A stretch of 9,711 bases of DNA from Gammaproteobacteria bacterium (GTDB lineage Bacteria > Pseudomonadota > Gammaproteobacteria > BMS3Bbin11). Below the pieces are notes generated by a model. The model was given only the letters and a program-made list of their open reading frames with translations. It had not been told where the DNA came from and did not search any database. The DNA lies in the NCBI GenBank assembly GCA_030636465.1, contig DAOVWW010000031.1, forward strand, positions 1-9,711, read 5' to 3'. The stretch's first letter is position 1, and each line of letters begins with the position of its first letter. The translations under genes were made by a program, and so were the position numbers. Below are positions 1 to 6,916 of the stretch, piece by piece.

Positions 1-1561
1 AGGGCTGAATGAATCACCTGCCTATTTGCGCAATCATGATGAAGTGGTAAAAGCCTTAAACGAAGGGATCTTTTACGCCGAGGGTGTAGAACCCGTTGAG
101 GCACTGCTTGATGAATATGAACATGTTTCCGGCCTGCGATGTCGAGTAAAAGAGCTCAGAAATGGCCGCTGGCTGGCCAGTAACGACGAAGTCATCCTGC
201 CGGCTCGTGCCATTATGGTTGCCGCCGGCGCATCACCCAACACAATTTACGAAAATGAATACCCCGGCAGCTTCAGAATGCATGATAACCATTTCATGCC
301 ACATAACTGCCACTCATCGGGCCTGCAGCCGGTAGCTGTCGCAGAGAACTGCAAGTCCAACGAGTTCGGTCCCTTTACTTCCTATGCCTATCAGGACAAA
401 CGTATCAGCTTTATAGGTGATACTCACCCGGTTTTTCATGGCAGTGTGGTCAAAGCTATTGCCTCCAGTCAGCGCACTTACCCGGAAATCATTAAACTGC
501 TGGACCAACAGCCCGATGACCCGGAACGAAAAGACAATGAAAATTTTAGCCGCAGATTCCAGCAGCAACTTTCAGCAACAGTAGAACGCATTGATGCCTC
601 TCACCCTGCCGTTGTAGAGATGTGGGTGAAAGCCCCCATGGCAGCGAAAAACTTCAAACCCGGACAGTTTTTTCGACTACAAACATTCGAGAAACATAGC
701 CGTGTCGTCGCCAATACTCGCCTGCAGATCCCATTGCAGACAGTCAGCGGCGCTGGTGTCGATGGTGATTGCGTGAGATTGCTGCTGCTTAGGTTTGGCG
801 CCAATGCCCGCATTGCCGAACAGCTAAAACCCGGCGACCCTCTGGTACTGATGGGCCCAACTGGCGCCCCTGCCGAATTAGGTCATAAACGAACGGTAAT
901 GGTAATTGCCGGTGCCTGGGGTGCCGCCGTGATGATAGACCTGGGTCGTGCTCTGCGTGCAGCGGGCAACCGGGTGCTATTCTTTGCCTCTTTCCGCTGT
1001 GAAGAAGATATATATTTCAAGGATGAACTTGAGCAATGTGCTGACCAGATTATCTGGGCCAGCAGCAGTGATGCGCTGATCACGTGCACACGGCCACAGG
1101 ATATCAGTGTACAACAGGCTAATATCATCGAACTAATTAAAGACTACGAAAACGGTTCAATCTCAAACGGGAATGTGAAAGAAAGTATTCGCTTATCAGA
1201 GGTAGACGAAATAATGATTATGGGTTCTACCGGACTGTTAAAAGCCATGCAAACTTCATTAAAAGAAGACTTAAAGCCTTTATTCAAAGCGAATGTCCGT
1301 GCTACCGGCACCGTTGGCAGCCCGATGCAATGCATGATGAAAGGTGTTTGTGGACAGTGTCTGCAATGGCAAATTGATCCTGCAACCGGAAACCGTACAA
1401 GAGCTGTGTTCTCATGTTCTAAACAGGATCAGCCATTGTCATGGATAGACCTCGATAACCTCGGCGCACGTCAGGCTCAAAATCGCCTGTCTGAATATAT
1501 AACCGGGTTATGGGCAGACCATGTACTGGAACTCGCCGAGCAAGAAAGCTCAGCTTCCTAG
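1..1561 (+). CDS. C-terminal part of a fused GltD-like / PyrK-like FAD, NAD(P) and [2Fe-2S] oxidoreductase (5' truncated by window edge)
   Basis: The frame is open from base 2 with no stop upstream. The TTG at 26 is therefore not a credible start, and about 520 codons of a longer protein are visible. The first ~150 codons match the end of a glutamate-synthase-beta-like pyridine nucleotide-disulfide oxidoreductase: an AAGASPNT nucleotide-binding turn near base 220, and GDTHPVFHGSVVKAIAS around 414-464. A ferredoxin-reductase/PyrK-type FAD domain follows (FKPGQFFRLQ, about 652-681). Next comes an NAD domain (VIAGAWGAAVMIDLGRALR, about 902-958), interrupted by a ~40-residue polar segment at about 1075-1200. 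The C-terminus carries four cysteines with codons at 1331, 1349, 1358 and 1415 (C-X5-C-X2-C-X18-C), as in PyrK-type [2Fe-2S] domains. The domain pair resembles NfnAB/sulfide dehydrogenase-type electron-transfer flavoproteins, but here in one chain. The likely role is cytoplasmic electron transfer between NAD(P)H and an iron-sulfur or flavin partner; the substrate cannot be told. The TAG stop interlocks with the convergent gene. Confidence 0.8.
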   Translation, partial: GLNESPAYLRNHDEVVKALNEGIFYAEGVEPVEALLDEYEHVSGLRCRVKELRNGRWLASNDEVILPARAIMVAAGASPNTIYENEYPGSFRMHDNHFMPHNCHSSGLQPVAVAENCKSNEFGPFTSYAYQDKRISFIGDTHPVFHGSVVKAIASSQRTYPEIIKLLDQQPDDPERKDNENFSRRFQQQLSATVERIDASHPAVVEMWVKAPMAAKNFKPGQFFRLQTFEKHSRVVANTRLQIPLQTVSGAGVDGDCVRLLLLRFGANARIAEQLKPGDPLVLMGPTGAPAELGHKRTVMVIAGAWGAAVMIDLGRALRAAGNRVLFFASFRCEEDIYFKDELEQCADQIIWASSSDALITCTRPQDISVQQANIIELIKDYENGSISNGNVKESIRLSEVDEIMIMGSTGLLKAMQTSLKEDLKPLFKANVRATGTVGSPMQCMMKGVCGQCLQWQIDPATGNRTRAVFSCSKQDQPLSWIDLDNLGARQAQNRLSEYITGLWADHVLELAEQESSAS

Positions 1562-3909
1562 TAATTAATTACATTGCTGTAAACCTGTTCAGCTTTGACC
1601 GGCTTACTGAAATAAAACCCCTGCGCCAGATCACAGCCATTTTCAATCAGGAAATCATATTGCTCCTTCTTTTCAACCCCTTCAGCTATCACCACAATAC
1701 CTAATTCTCTGGCCATATTAATGATACCTCGAATCAGATTGCTGTCGGCTTCATCATCCGGCACGTTCTGGATAAATGACTGGTCAATCTTCAGGATATC
1801 CACTTCAAAACGTCGCAGGTAACTGAGTGAAGAAAAACCCGTACCAAAGTCATCAATAGCGATCAAACAGCCCAGTTCTCGAATCTGCTCAAGTATTTTT
1901 TCAATTCGGCTATTATTTTCCATCAGGCTGTTTTCTGTTATCTCCATAACAATTCTACCCGGATTAATTTTATAATCCTGAAGCTGATCATGCAGAAAAC
2001 TAACAAACGTTTCATCCTGCAGCTGCCTGGGGGACAGGTTAATCGTCAGGCTGTATCGTTCTTCGCCCTGGTTATCCAGCGCATGAAGATGCAACAGGGC
2101 ATTTCTTATTACAAATTGCCCTATGGGTCGTATCAAGCCTGTTGTCTCAGCCAGGGGGATAAACTCCGCAGGTGATACATTTGGGAACTCCGGGTGAGAA
2201 AAACGTAATAAGACTTCAAACAGATTACTGCTTCTGTTCTTGATATCAATGATGGGCTGGAATACAAGAGAGAACCTGTCCTCGAGAAAACCAGTCCTCA
2301 GGACATGATCAAGCTGCAGCTGTTTTTCTATGCGCTCATGCATATCACCTTCATAAAACTCATAGGCGTCACCACCACGGTTTTTTGCGTGATACATAGC
2401 TGTATCCGCAGCACCAATTAGTTCGTCAGGGCTATCACCATCATGGGGAAAAGAAGAAATACCGATGCTGGCTGAAAGATGAATTTCATGCTGCTGTATG
2501 CGGAATGGATCGGCCAGTGCACGCAGAAGATATTCTGCTACTTTTGAATGTTCTACTGTGTCACGAGATTTGTGTAAGGCAACTATAAACTCATCACCAC
2601 CAAACCGACAAACAAGTGAGCGATCGTCTACAGCACGTCGGATCCGCGCCCCTGCTTCAGCAAGTAAAACATCCCCGACACTGTGGCCAAAGGTATCATT
2701 AACCCACTTGAATCGGTCAAGATCGATAAAGATTACCGTTACCGGGCTTTTAGAGCGTAACGATGAATCAAGTAATGAACGGAAACGGGTATTGAAAAAA
2801 AACCTGTTCGGTAATTCAGTCACTACGTCGTAGTTTGCCTGTCGAAATACCGTATCCTGAGCATGCACCTGCTTACTTATATCTGTCATCACACACAAAC
2901 TTGTATCCGGTGAGTCATCACCTTCATCTGTGGAGGAGAAAGACATGGTATTTATCAATACATCTATCTTCTCGCCTGAACTTGTACGTATACATGTCTG
3001 AAAATTAGTTAATCTACCGCCTTTTGACAGTCTGTCTGCAATTTCTGAACCCGATCCGGGAAAGTTTTCACAAACCATTTCAAACATAGAAAGACCAATA
3101 AGGGAAGATTTCTTATAAGCCAGTTTATGTAAAAAATAAACACTGGCATCTGTAATGACACCCTCCGTATTCATGGAGAATAAAAGAGCCGGTGTTTTGT
3201 TATAGAGATTCTGGTATCTCAGTGCGCTATCAACCAGAATACGCTGATTATTGATCAAGGTATGCTGCATAGAATTAAAAGCAGTAGCCAGCGTCCCAAA
3301 CTCATCATTACTGTCCCAGTTCACTAGTGCAGTACTATCACCTTTACCATACGCATGAAGAGTCGTCATAATATGATGTATGGGAGCATGAATATGACGT
3401 CGGTATACAAGATACATTACAACAGTGATAACGATAATCGAGATAATCAATAGCAGCACGGCTTTTATTATTTCTGTGATTACCGTCTCTTTATAGTTGC
3501 TGGCAGAAAACTGAAAACGAATTTCTCCTACCTGCTTTTTATGCTCTCCAACACCAGCATAAATAACTCTTGAGGTCACTTCACCCTGTTCTGGTACTGC
3601 CTCACCTGCTTGTCCAATGACATTTTTATACTCATCACTCAGTTCCATAAAAAGTATATTTTTATCATAAGTAGCCAGTTTAAGAAGTTCATCTGCACTG
3701 GCAGGGTCATAATGCCAGAGGTCCTCTGACAAAATCTGCTCAAGCAAAGTCATAAACGATTCCTGGGAAGCCGCTAACTTACTTTGAGTAGATTGATTGA
3801 CATACAAACCAATTAGCACTGCCACCACCAGGAGTGTAATGGCTAGTGATGGTATCAACACGCTCAAGAATGTGTATTGAATTGATTTTTTCTTTTTAAA
3901 TATCTTCAT
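1558..3909 (-). CDS. membrane-bound HAMP-PAS-GGDEF-EAL cyclic-di-GMP enzyme
   Basis: This 783-residue inner-membrane protein makes and/or degrades cyclic-di-GMP. Residues below are numbered from the TTG one codon upstream. TM1 is about 15-37, a periplasmic domain about 38-147, TM2 about 148-170, HAMP about 171-223 (DEFGTLATAFNSM), PAS about 231-348, GGDEF about 354-515 and EAL about 530-780. The cyclase signature RFGGDEF is intact (GGDEF 438-442), as is FIDLDRFKWVNDTFGH. The RxxD inhibitory site is absent: DDRS occupies its place. The EAL signature is EVLLR (566-570). The other phosphodiesterase residues are present: N625, E657, D687-D688 (DDFGTG), K708, E744 and Q764. Both activities are therefore possible. 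ATG at 3909 is preferred because AGAGG lies 5 nt upstream, but only 2 nt before the in-frame TTG at 3912. Its ATG overlaps the binding-protein stop as TGATG, so translation should be coupled. It is the last gene of the operon and probably the signalling output of the upstream binding protein. Confidence 0.93.
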   Translation of the reverse strand: MKIFKKKKSIQYTFLSVLIPSLAITLLVVAVLIGLYVNQSTQSKLAASQESFMTLLEQILSEDLWHYDPASADELLKLATYDKNILFMELSDEYKNVIGQAGEAVPEQGEVTSRVIYAGVGEHKKQVGEIRFQFSASNYKETVITEIIKAVLLLIISIIVITVVMYLVYRRHIHAPIHHIMTTLHAYGKGDSTALVNWDSNDEFGTLATAFNSMQHTLINNQRILVDSALRYQNLYNKTPALLFSMNTEGVITDASVYFLHKLAYKKSSLIGLSMFEMVCENFPGSGSEIADRLSKGGRLTNFQTCIRTSSGEKIDVLINTMSFSSTDEGDDSPDTSLCVMTDISKQVHAQDTVFRQANYDVVTELPNRFFFNTRFRSLLDSSLRSKSPVTVIFIDLDRFKWVNDTFGHSVGDVLLAEAGARIRRAVDDRSLVCRFGGDEFIVALHKSRDTVEHSKVAEYLLRALADPFRIQQHEIHLSASIGISSFPHDGDSPDELIGAADTAMYHAKNRGGDAYEFYEGDMHERIEKQLQLDHVLRTGFLEDRFSLVFQPIIDIKNRSSNLFEVLLRFSHPEFPNVSPAEFIPLAETTGLIRPIGQFVIRNALLHLHALDNQGEERYSLTINLSPRQLQDETFVSFLHDQLQDYKINPGRIVMEITENSLMENNSRIEKILEQIRELGCLIAIDDFGTGFSSLSYLRRFEVDILKIDQSFIQNVPDDEADSNLIRGIINMARELGIVVIAEGVEKKEQYDFLIENGCDLAQGFYFSKPVKAEQVYSNVINY

Positions 3910-5564
3910 CAATGCCTCTGATAATCCTGACCGGACACTGCACTATACTTAAGGCGTTTCTGATTTATATTTTCTAATACTACAGGGCTTATCTCTGCAT
4001 CATCAATGGGTTTACTTTTCTTTCTTTCCAGCCAACGTGAGGGATAAGTTCCATTTACGGGTTTATTAAAACCAGCGATATCAACACGGATCAGGTAACG
4101 CCACTGCAACGAACTGACAGGCACGATATAGTGCTGGACAGCGAGTATTTCCTCAAGCTGGTTAAATAGCTGTAAATTTTTATGCAAGTCATGTTCAGTA
4201 ACCTGGTCAATATAAGATCTCAGCTCTGGGTGGTCTGCCTTTTGGGACATCATTTCAAAAAAATCCATGATGAAATGATCAGGACTATTTCCATCACTTA
4301 CCCAGTTTTTTAAACTGATATCTGAGCTTCCGGATTGAACGCCTTGAGTGACAATCACCGTATCAATATTTATCCTTTTCCACATATTAATAATTGCAGT
4401 CGCTGCATAACTATTACCTGGATAGTCATCAACATGCAGTAAAACTTTCAGTTTTTTATTTGCAAACCCCGCTTCAATCATTAAATGCTTTGCCTTTTCA
4501 ATTCGGCTATTAATTGCATTTTCTGAAAATTGAGTCTGTCGACATTCTTTATTATCGAGATGTTCCGGTAAAAAACAATGGCCGGGATCTTTTGACTTAT
4601 AGATTCTGTTGGCAATTATTTTTGTATCCAGTGCATAACTCATTGCTGTACGTACACGAATATCTTCAAGCTTTTTTGACTTAGTATTGGCAATAAGAAA
4701 AATCAGACCATTGGCAGGCATCTCAAAGACAATCTCTGGTCGATACTTTTTCAGCCATTTTTTCTGCCTCGGGTCAAACCCTTCGACAATGTCCAGTTTA
4801 CCCGCCTGAAACATTTTTAGTAATTTATTTTGATCATCCTCTACAATCACACGAACCTTATCAAATTTTATATTTGTCTTACCAAAGTACTTTGGATTCT
4901 TTTGCAATACAAATTCAGTTTGCTTAAACGATTTCCCAAGTATGTACGGGCCATTATTAATGATTTCCCCATCCCTGCCAAAATCTGGACCGTACATCGC
5001 ATAGGCATGTTCAGGCAAAGGCATAGCCTCAATGTGTGTTAAATGATAAAGAAAGTCTGCTACAGGTTTTTCAAGATTTATCTGTAAGGTGTACTTATCA
5101 ATGGCATAAACATCTAGCAGGTTTTTGTCCGCTATTAAGCCCTGCACCAGTGCACTGCCATTTTTTATAAGCTGATAGAGGCTGGTTAAACTGGTTTTTC
5201 TGTAGTGACTAGCAGGCAAGTTTCGATATGTATAGACAAAGTCCCAGGCGGTCACAGGCACGCTATCAGACCATAGTGCATCTTCGCGCAGCTTAAAAGT
5301 CCAGCTCAGGCCATCATTAGAAACAGACCACTCTTGCGCTATTTCAGGTTCGATTTCCCCCTTACTATTTAGTGCCACCAGGCCGGAATAAAGGTCATAA
5401 AGAATACCTGCTGTGGAGTAGCCATGCTTTTCATGCAGACTCAACGAGTCACTAGCAGACAAAATGCTACGTGCAAGCACATCTGCATGTGCCTGCAAGC
5501 AATATGCAGATATAAAAAAACACTGCAAAATCGACAAGATGTATTTTATATTTTTTTTATACAC
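3909..5564 (-). CDS. periplasmic solute-binding protein, family 5 (OppA/DppA-type), without adjacent ABC permease
   Basis: This 551-residue extracytoplasmic binding protein of the peptide/nickel family (SBP_bac_5) is near normal family length. Residues 1-27 form a signal peptide with a KKNIK start, a hydrophobic core and an AHA-D cleavage site. No lipobox is seen, so a soluble periplasmic protein is expected. The family signature is at 98-114 (WSDSVPVTAWDFVYTYR). Other hallmarks are ILYDLYSGLV (54-63), NNGPYILG (203-210), IRVRTAMSYALD (302-313), and W421..D424.N426.P428, which resembles the OppA segment holding the Asp that binds the peptide amino group. The usual Tyr after that Asp is Gly here. 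The start is GTG at 5564: AAGGGA sits 5 nt upstream and overlaps the TAA of the preceding transporter, while the ATG at 5566 is out of frame. No permease or ATPase gene follows. Instead the gene is coupled by TGATG to a GGDEF-EAL enzyme, which suggests a sensory rather than transport role. The ligand is unknown. Confidence 0.9.
   Translation of the reverse strand: MYKKNIKYILSILQCFFISAYCLQAHADVLARSILSASDSLSLHEKHGYSTAGILYDLYSGLVALNSKGEIEPEIAQEWSVSNDGLSWTFKLREDALWSDSVPVTAWDFVYTYRNLPASHYRKTSLTSLYQLIKNGSALVQGLIADKNLLDVYAIDKYTLQINLEKPVADFLYHLTHIEAMPLPEHAYAMYGPDFGRDGEIINNGPYILGKSFKQTEFVLQKNPKYFGKTNIKFDKVRVIVEDDQNKLLKMFQAGKLDIVEGFDPRQKKWLKKYRPEIVFEMPANGLIFLIANTKSKKLEDIRVRTAMSYALDTKIIANRIYKSKDPGHCFLPEHLDNKECRQTQFSENAINSRIEKAKHLMIEAGFANKKLKVLLHVDDYPGNSYAATAIINMWKRINIDTVIVTQGVQSGSSDISLKNWVSDGNSPDHFIMDFFEMMSQKADHPELRSYIDQVTEHDLHKNLQLFNQLEEILAVQHYIVPVSSLQWRYLIRVDIAGFNKPVNGTYPSRWLERKKSKPIDDAEISPVVLENINQKRLKYSAVSGQDYQRH
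3915..3919 (-). promoter_or_regulatory. ribosome binding site deciding the ATG start of the GGDEF-EAL gene
   Basis: AGAGG on the minus strand lies 5 nt before ATG at 3909 and only 2 nt before the alternative TTG at 3912. The ATG, which overlaps the preceding TGA as TGATG, is therefore the better start. Confidence 0.6.
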
Positions 5565-5569
5565 ATGCT

Positions 5570-5575
5570 TCCCTT
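5570..5575 (-). promoter_or_regulatory. ribosome binding site deciding the GTG start of the solute-binding protein
   Basis: AAGGGA on the minus strand overlaps the TAA stop of the upstream transporter (5576-5574) and lies 5 nt before GTG at 5564. The overlap implies that ribosomes ending the transporter can restart on the binding-protein gene. Confidence 0.7.
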
Positions 5576-6461
5576 ATAGAGAATCCCGTTTTCTCCACTT
5601 GAGCAAATTTCCAAATTCATAAGATGCCAGTCCGGACAGTATCATCATAGCACCTGCCAGTATCTCCAGAGTAAGTGGCTCATTATTTAAATACTTACCC
5701 AAAAAGAGTGCCGTCACCGGCGTTACCAACGTAATCAATGATACACGCGATACGCTTACATGCTTAAGAATATAGAAAAACAGGGCAAAACCAATAACAG
5801 ACCCAAACAATGCCAGATATAGTATTGATAGCCCGGCCCTTGCCTCAATCTCCACAGGAACCACACCATCAATTAAGTACCAGCTCAAGCCATACAATGG
5901 AACAGCAAACAGTAATCCTGCAGCGGTTACCGTCAACGCAGGGATACCCTCATTGTGCTGCTTAATCTTTATAGCTGTGAATGAATATATGACAGTTGAT
6001 ACCAAAACAGCAACTATACCTGTGACGGCATTGGCATTTAGAGAGAAACCTGTCGAAAATATTATCGCCAGTCCCGCAAGCCCTAGCAGCAGTCCAATCA
6101 GCTTTTCCCTGCTGAAATCGTTCTCGCCATGAACCATATAAACCAGCAAGCCCGTAATGATTGGCGACAGGCCAAATATCAACGATATCCACCCTGATGG
6201 CACATATTGCGCTGCCCAGTAAACAAACATCATAGAGATCGCAATACCATAGCCTGAAAACATATATGCCTTAATTGCTTTCTTATGCCATGGGATGTCC
6301 AGTCGCAATACCAATGTCACTAGCAAAGCAAGAATTGCGCCAATGATCATTCTGCTGGAAACAGCAAAAACAAAACCTGTGCCCTCAGCACTCCACTTAA
6401 TTGCCAGGGGTGTTGTGGTCCAGATCAAAATAACGGTTATGTACGATAGTGGAACTGACAT
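5574..6461 (-). CDS. EamA-family (DMT superfamily) membrane transporter
   Basis: This 295-residue integral membrane protein has about ten hydrophobic helices in two EamA repeats, roughly residues 5-135 and 146-283. Typical features are the opening IWTTTPLAIKWSAEG, the end-of-repeat pattern GLSPIITGLLVYMVHGE (97-113), and in the second half LITLVTPVTALFLGKYLNNEPLT, followed by a short basic tail (KWRKRDSL). Members of this superfamily export amino acids, other metabolites or drugs; the substrate here cannot be told. The ATG start at 6461 has an AAGGAA ribosome site 7 nt upstream. It is the first gene of the three-gene minus-strand operon, and its TAA stop overlaps the ribosome site of the binding-protein gene 9 nt downstream. 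A terminator for transcripts from the right lies upstream (6498-6538). The operon must therefore have its own promoter between about 6462 and 6510, or depend on read-through. Confidence 0.9.
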   Translation of the reverse strand: MSVPLSYITVILIWTTTPLAIKWSAEGTGFVFAVSSRMIIGAILALLVTLVLRLDIPWHKKAIKAYMFSGYGIAISMMFVYWAAQYVPSGWISLIFGLSPIITGLLVYMVHGENDFSREKLIGLLLGLAGLAIIFSTGFSLNANAVTGIVAVLVSTVIYSFTAIKIKQHNEGIPALTVTAAGLLFAVPLYGLSWYLIDGVVPVEIEARAGLSILYLALFGSVIGFALFFYILKHVSVSRVSLITLVTPVTALFLGKYLNNEPLTLEILAGAMMILSGLASYEFGNLLKWRKRDSL

Positions 6462-6468
6462 GACAAGC

Positions 6469-6474
6469 TTCCTT
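6469..6474 (-). promoter_or_regulatory. ribosome binding site of the EamA transporter gene
   Basis: On the minus strand AAGGAA precedes ATG (6461-6459) with a 7-nt spacer. It is the strongest Shine-Dalgarno match in the operon and fixes the start of its first gene. Confidence 0.75.
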
Positions 6475-6476
6475 AA

Positions 6477-6494
6477 GGGCGCCTCTATTAATTC
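6477..6494. repeat. solitary copy of the MITE terminal repeat upstream of the transporter gene
   Basis: GGGCGCCTCTATTAATTC matches the left end of the palindromic element at 6758-6775 (GGGCACCTCTATTTATTC) at 16 of 18 positions, in the same orientation. It lies between the transporter ribosome site and the terminator hairpin. It could be a relic end of an older insertion, or the outer end of a larger element reaching to 6884 and enclosing the small ORF. Confidence 0.6.
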
Positions 6495-6497
6495 TGA

Positions 6498-6538
6498 TAA
6501 AATAAAAAAAGGCCACAGTTCGGAGAACTGTGGCCTTT
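6498..6538 (-). terminator. strong Rho-independent terminator for a minus-strand transcript
   Basis: AAAGGCCACAGTTC (6508-6521) and GAACTGTGGCCTTT (6525-6538) form a perfect 14-bp stem with a 3-nt loop. Read on the minus strand it runs into TTTTTTTATTTTATC, a classic U-tract. On the plus strand only three T follow before CGG, so termination in that direction should be weak. It begins 25 nt past the stop of the 38-codon ORF, which is the best evidence that a short transcript is made here. Confidence 0.88.
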
Positions 6539-6563
6539 CGGTAAATGGGATTTATCTACAGAT

Positions 6564-6680
6564 CTACATCATTCCATCCACGTTAGGCCACACGGCACTA
6601 GCCAAATTCGGCTCACCGCAAACATCACATTTTTGATTGAAGTAGTTGAAGTCATCGTGGCAGTAGTTTGCACAGGGCAT
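6564..6680 (-). CDS. small 38-residue cysteine-containing protein, possible zinc ribbon (unrecognised)
   Basis: ATG at 6680-6678 opens 38 codons ending in TAG at 6566-6564. An in-frame TAA two codons before the ATG rules out an upstream extension. The peptide begins MPCANYCHDDF and contains C3, C7, C18 and C21 in the arrangement C-X3-C-X10-C-X2-C-G (CDVCGEPN), with His8 beside the first pair. It ends in VWPNVDGMM. Paired cysteines with CxxCG suggest metal, probably zinc, binding. No signal peptide or membrane segment is visible. There is no clear Shine-Dalgarno sequence (the ATG follows an AT-rich ACATAATTA) and no convincing promoter, which lowers confidence. The intrinsic terminator 25 nt downstream on the same strand supports a real transcription unit. 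The alternative is a small RNA of about 200 nt ending at that terminator. I do not recognise the family. Confidence 0.5.
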   Translation of the reverse strand: MPCANYCHDDFNYFNQKCDVCGEPNLASAVWPNVDGMM

Positions 6681-6759
6681 TAATTATGTGTCAAGTAGCA
6701 AGCCTAAATATTTTGTCTTTTTAAAGAAAACAGTAAACAATCCCTTCTAATTCATATGG

Positions 6760-6884
6760 GCACCTCTATTTATTCAACAATTTTGTCATTGCGAGCGAAG
6801 CGTGGCAATCTCATGTAATACAATCAATATCTTAGAGATTGCCGCGTCGCTATGCTCCTCGCAAAGACAAATAAATAGAGGTGC
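6760..6884. mobile_element. 125-bp palindromic MITE-like repeat element
   Basis: The element is bounded by perfect 15-bp inverted repeats, GCACCTCTATTTATT at 6760-6774 and its complement at 6870-6884. With mismatches the similarity reaches about 6 nt further out on each side. Inside, a second imperfect inverted pair (6785-6812 and 6835-6868) carries the TCATTGCGAGCGAAGCG...GGCAATCTC motif, which I recall from dispersed palindromic repeats in many bacterial genomes. The whole can fold into one long hairpin with a loop around 6813-6834. There is no coding capacity, so any movement would need a transposase in trans. I see no convincing target-site duplication. Confidence 0.72.
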
Positions 6885-6916
6885 ACAGATATAAATAGAA
6901 ATATCTATTTTTCTGT
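6885..6916. repeat. AT-rich imperfect inverted repeat next to the MITE-like element
   Basis: ACAGA...TCTGT (6885-6889 and 6912-6916) and AAATAGA...TCTATTT (6893-6899 and 6904-6910) can pair into a bulged stem with a 4-nt loop. The AAATAGA part also occurs in the element's terminal repeat, so this may be a decayed end. It is AT-rich, and its role is unknown. Confidence 0.4.

Noticed and set aside
26..28. TTG as the start of the oxidoreductase
   Set aside because: The reading frame is open to the window edge and the protein begins mid-domain, so the gene starts outside.
2498..2833. 111-codon plus-strand frame inside the first GGDEF-EAL gene
   Set aside because: It is antisense to the conserved GGDEF domain, and its Arg/Ser/Thr-rich translation resembles no known fold.
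3910..3912. TTG one codon upstream of the GGDEF-EAL ATG as start
   Set aside because: The ribosome site AGAGG is only 2 nt away from TTG but 5 nt from the ATG at 3909.
5564..5566. ATG just upstream of the binding-protein GTG start
   Set aside because: It is out of frame with the signal peptide and mature protein; GTG gives a proper signal sequence.
6508..6545. Terminator acting also on the plus strand
   Set aside because: Only three T follow the stem on that strand and there is no plus-strand gene upstream that needs it.
6295..6636. 113-codon plus-strand frame across the transporter start and the terminator
   Set aside because: It runs antisense to transporter codons and through the terminator hairpin and small ORF, with no ribosome site or recognisable domain.
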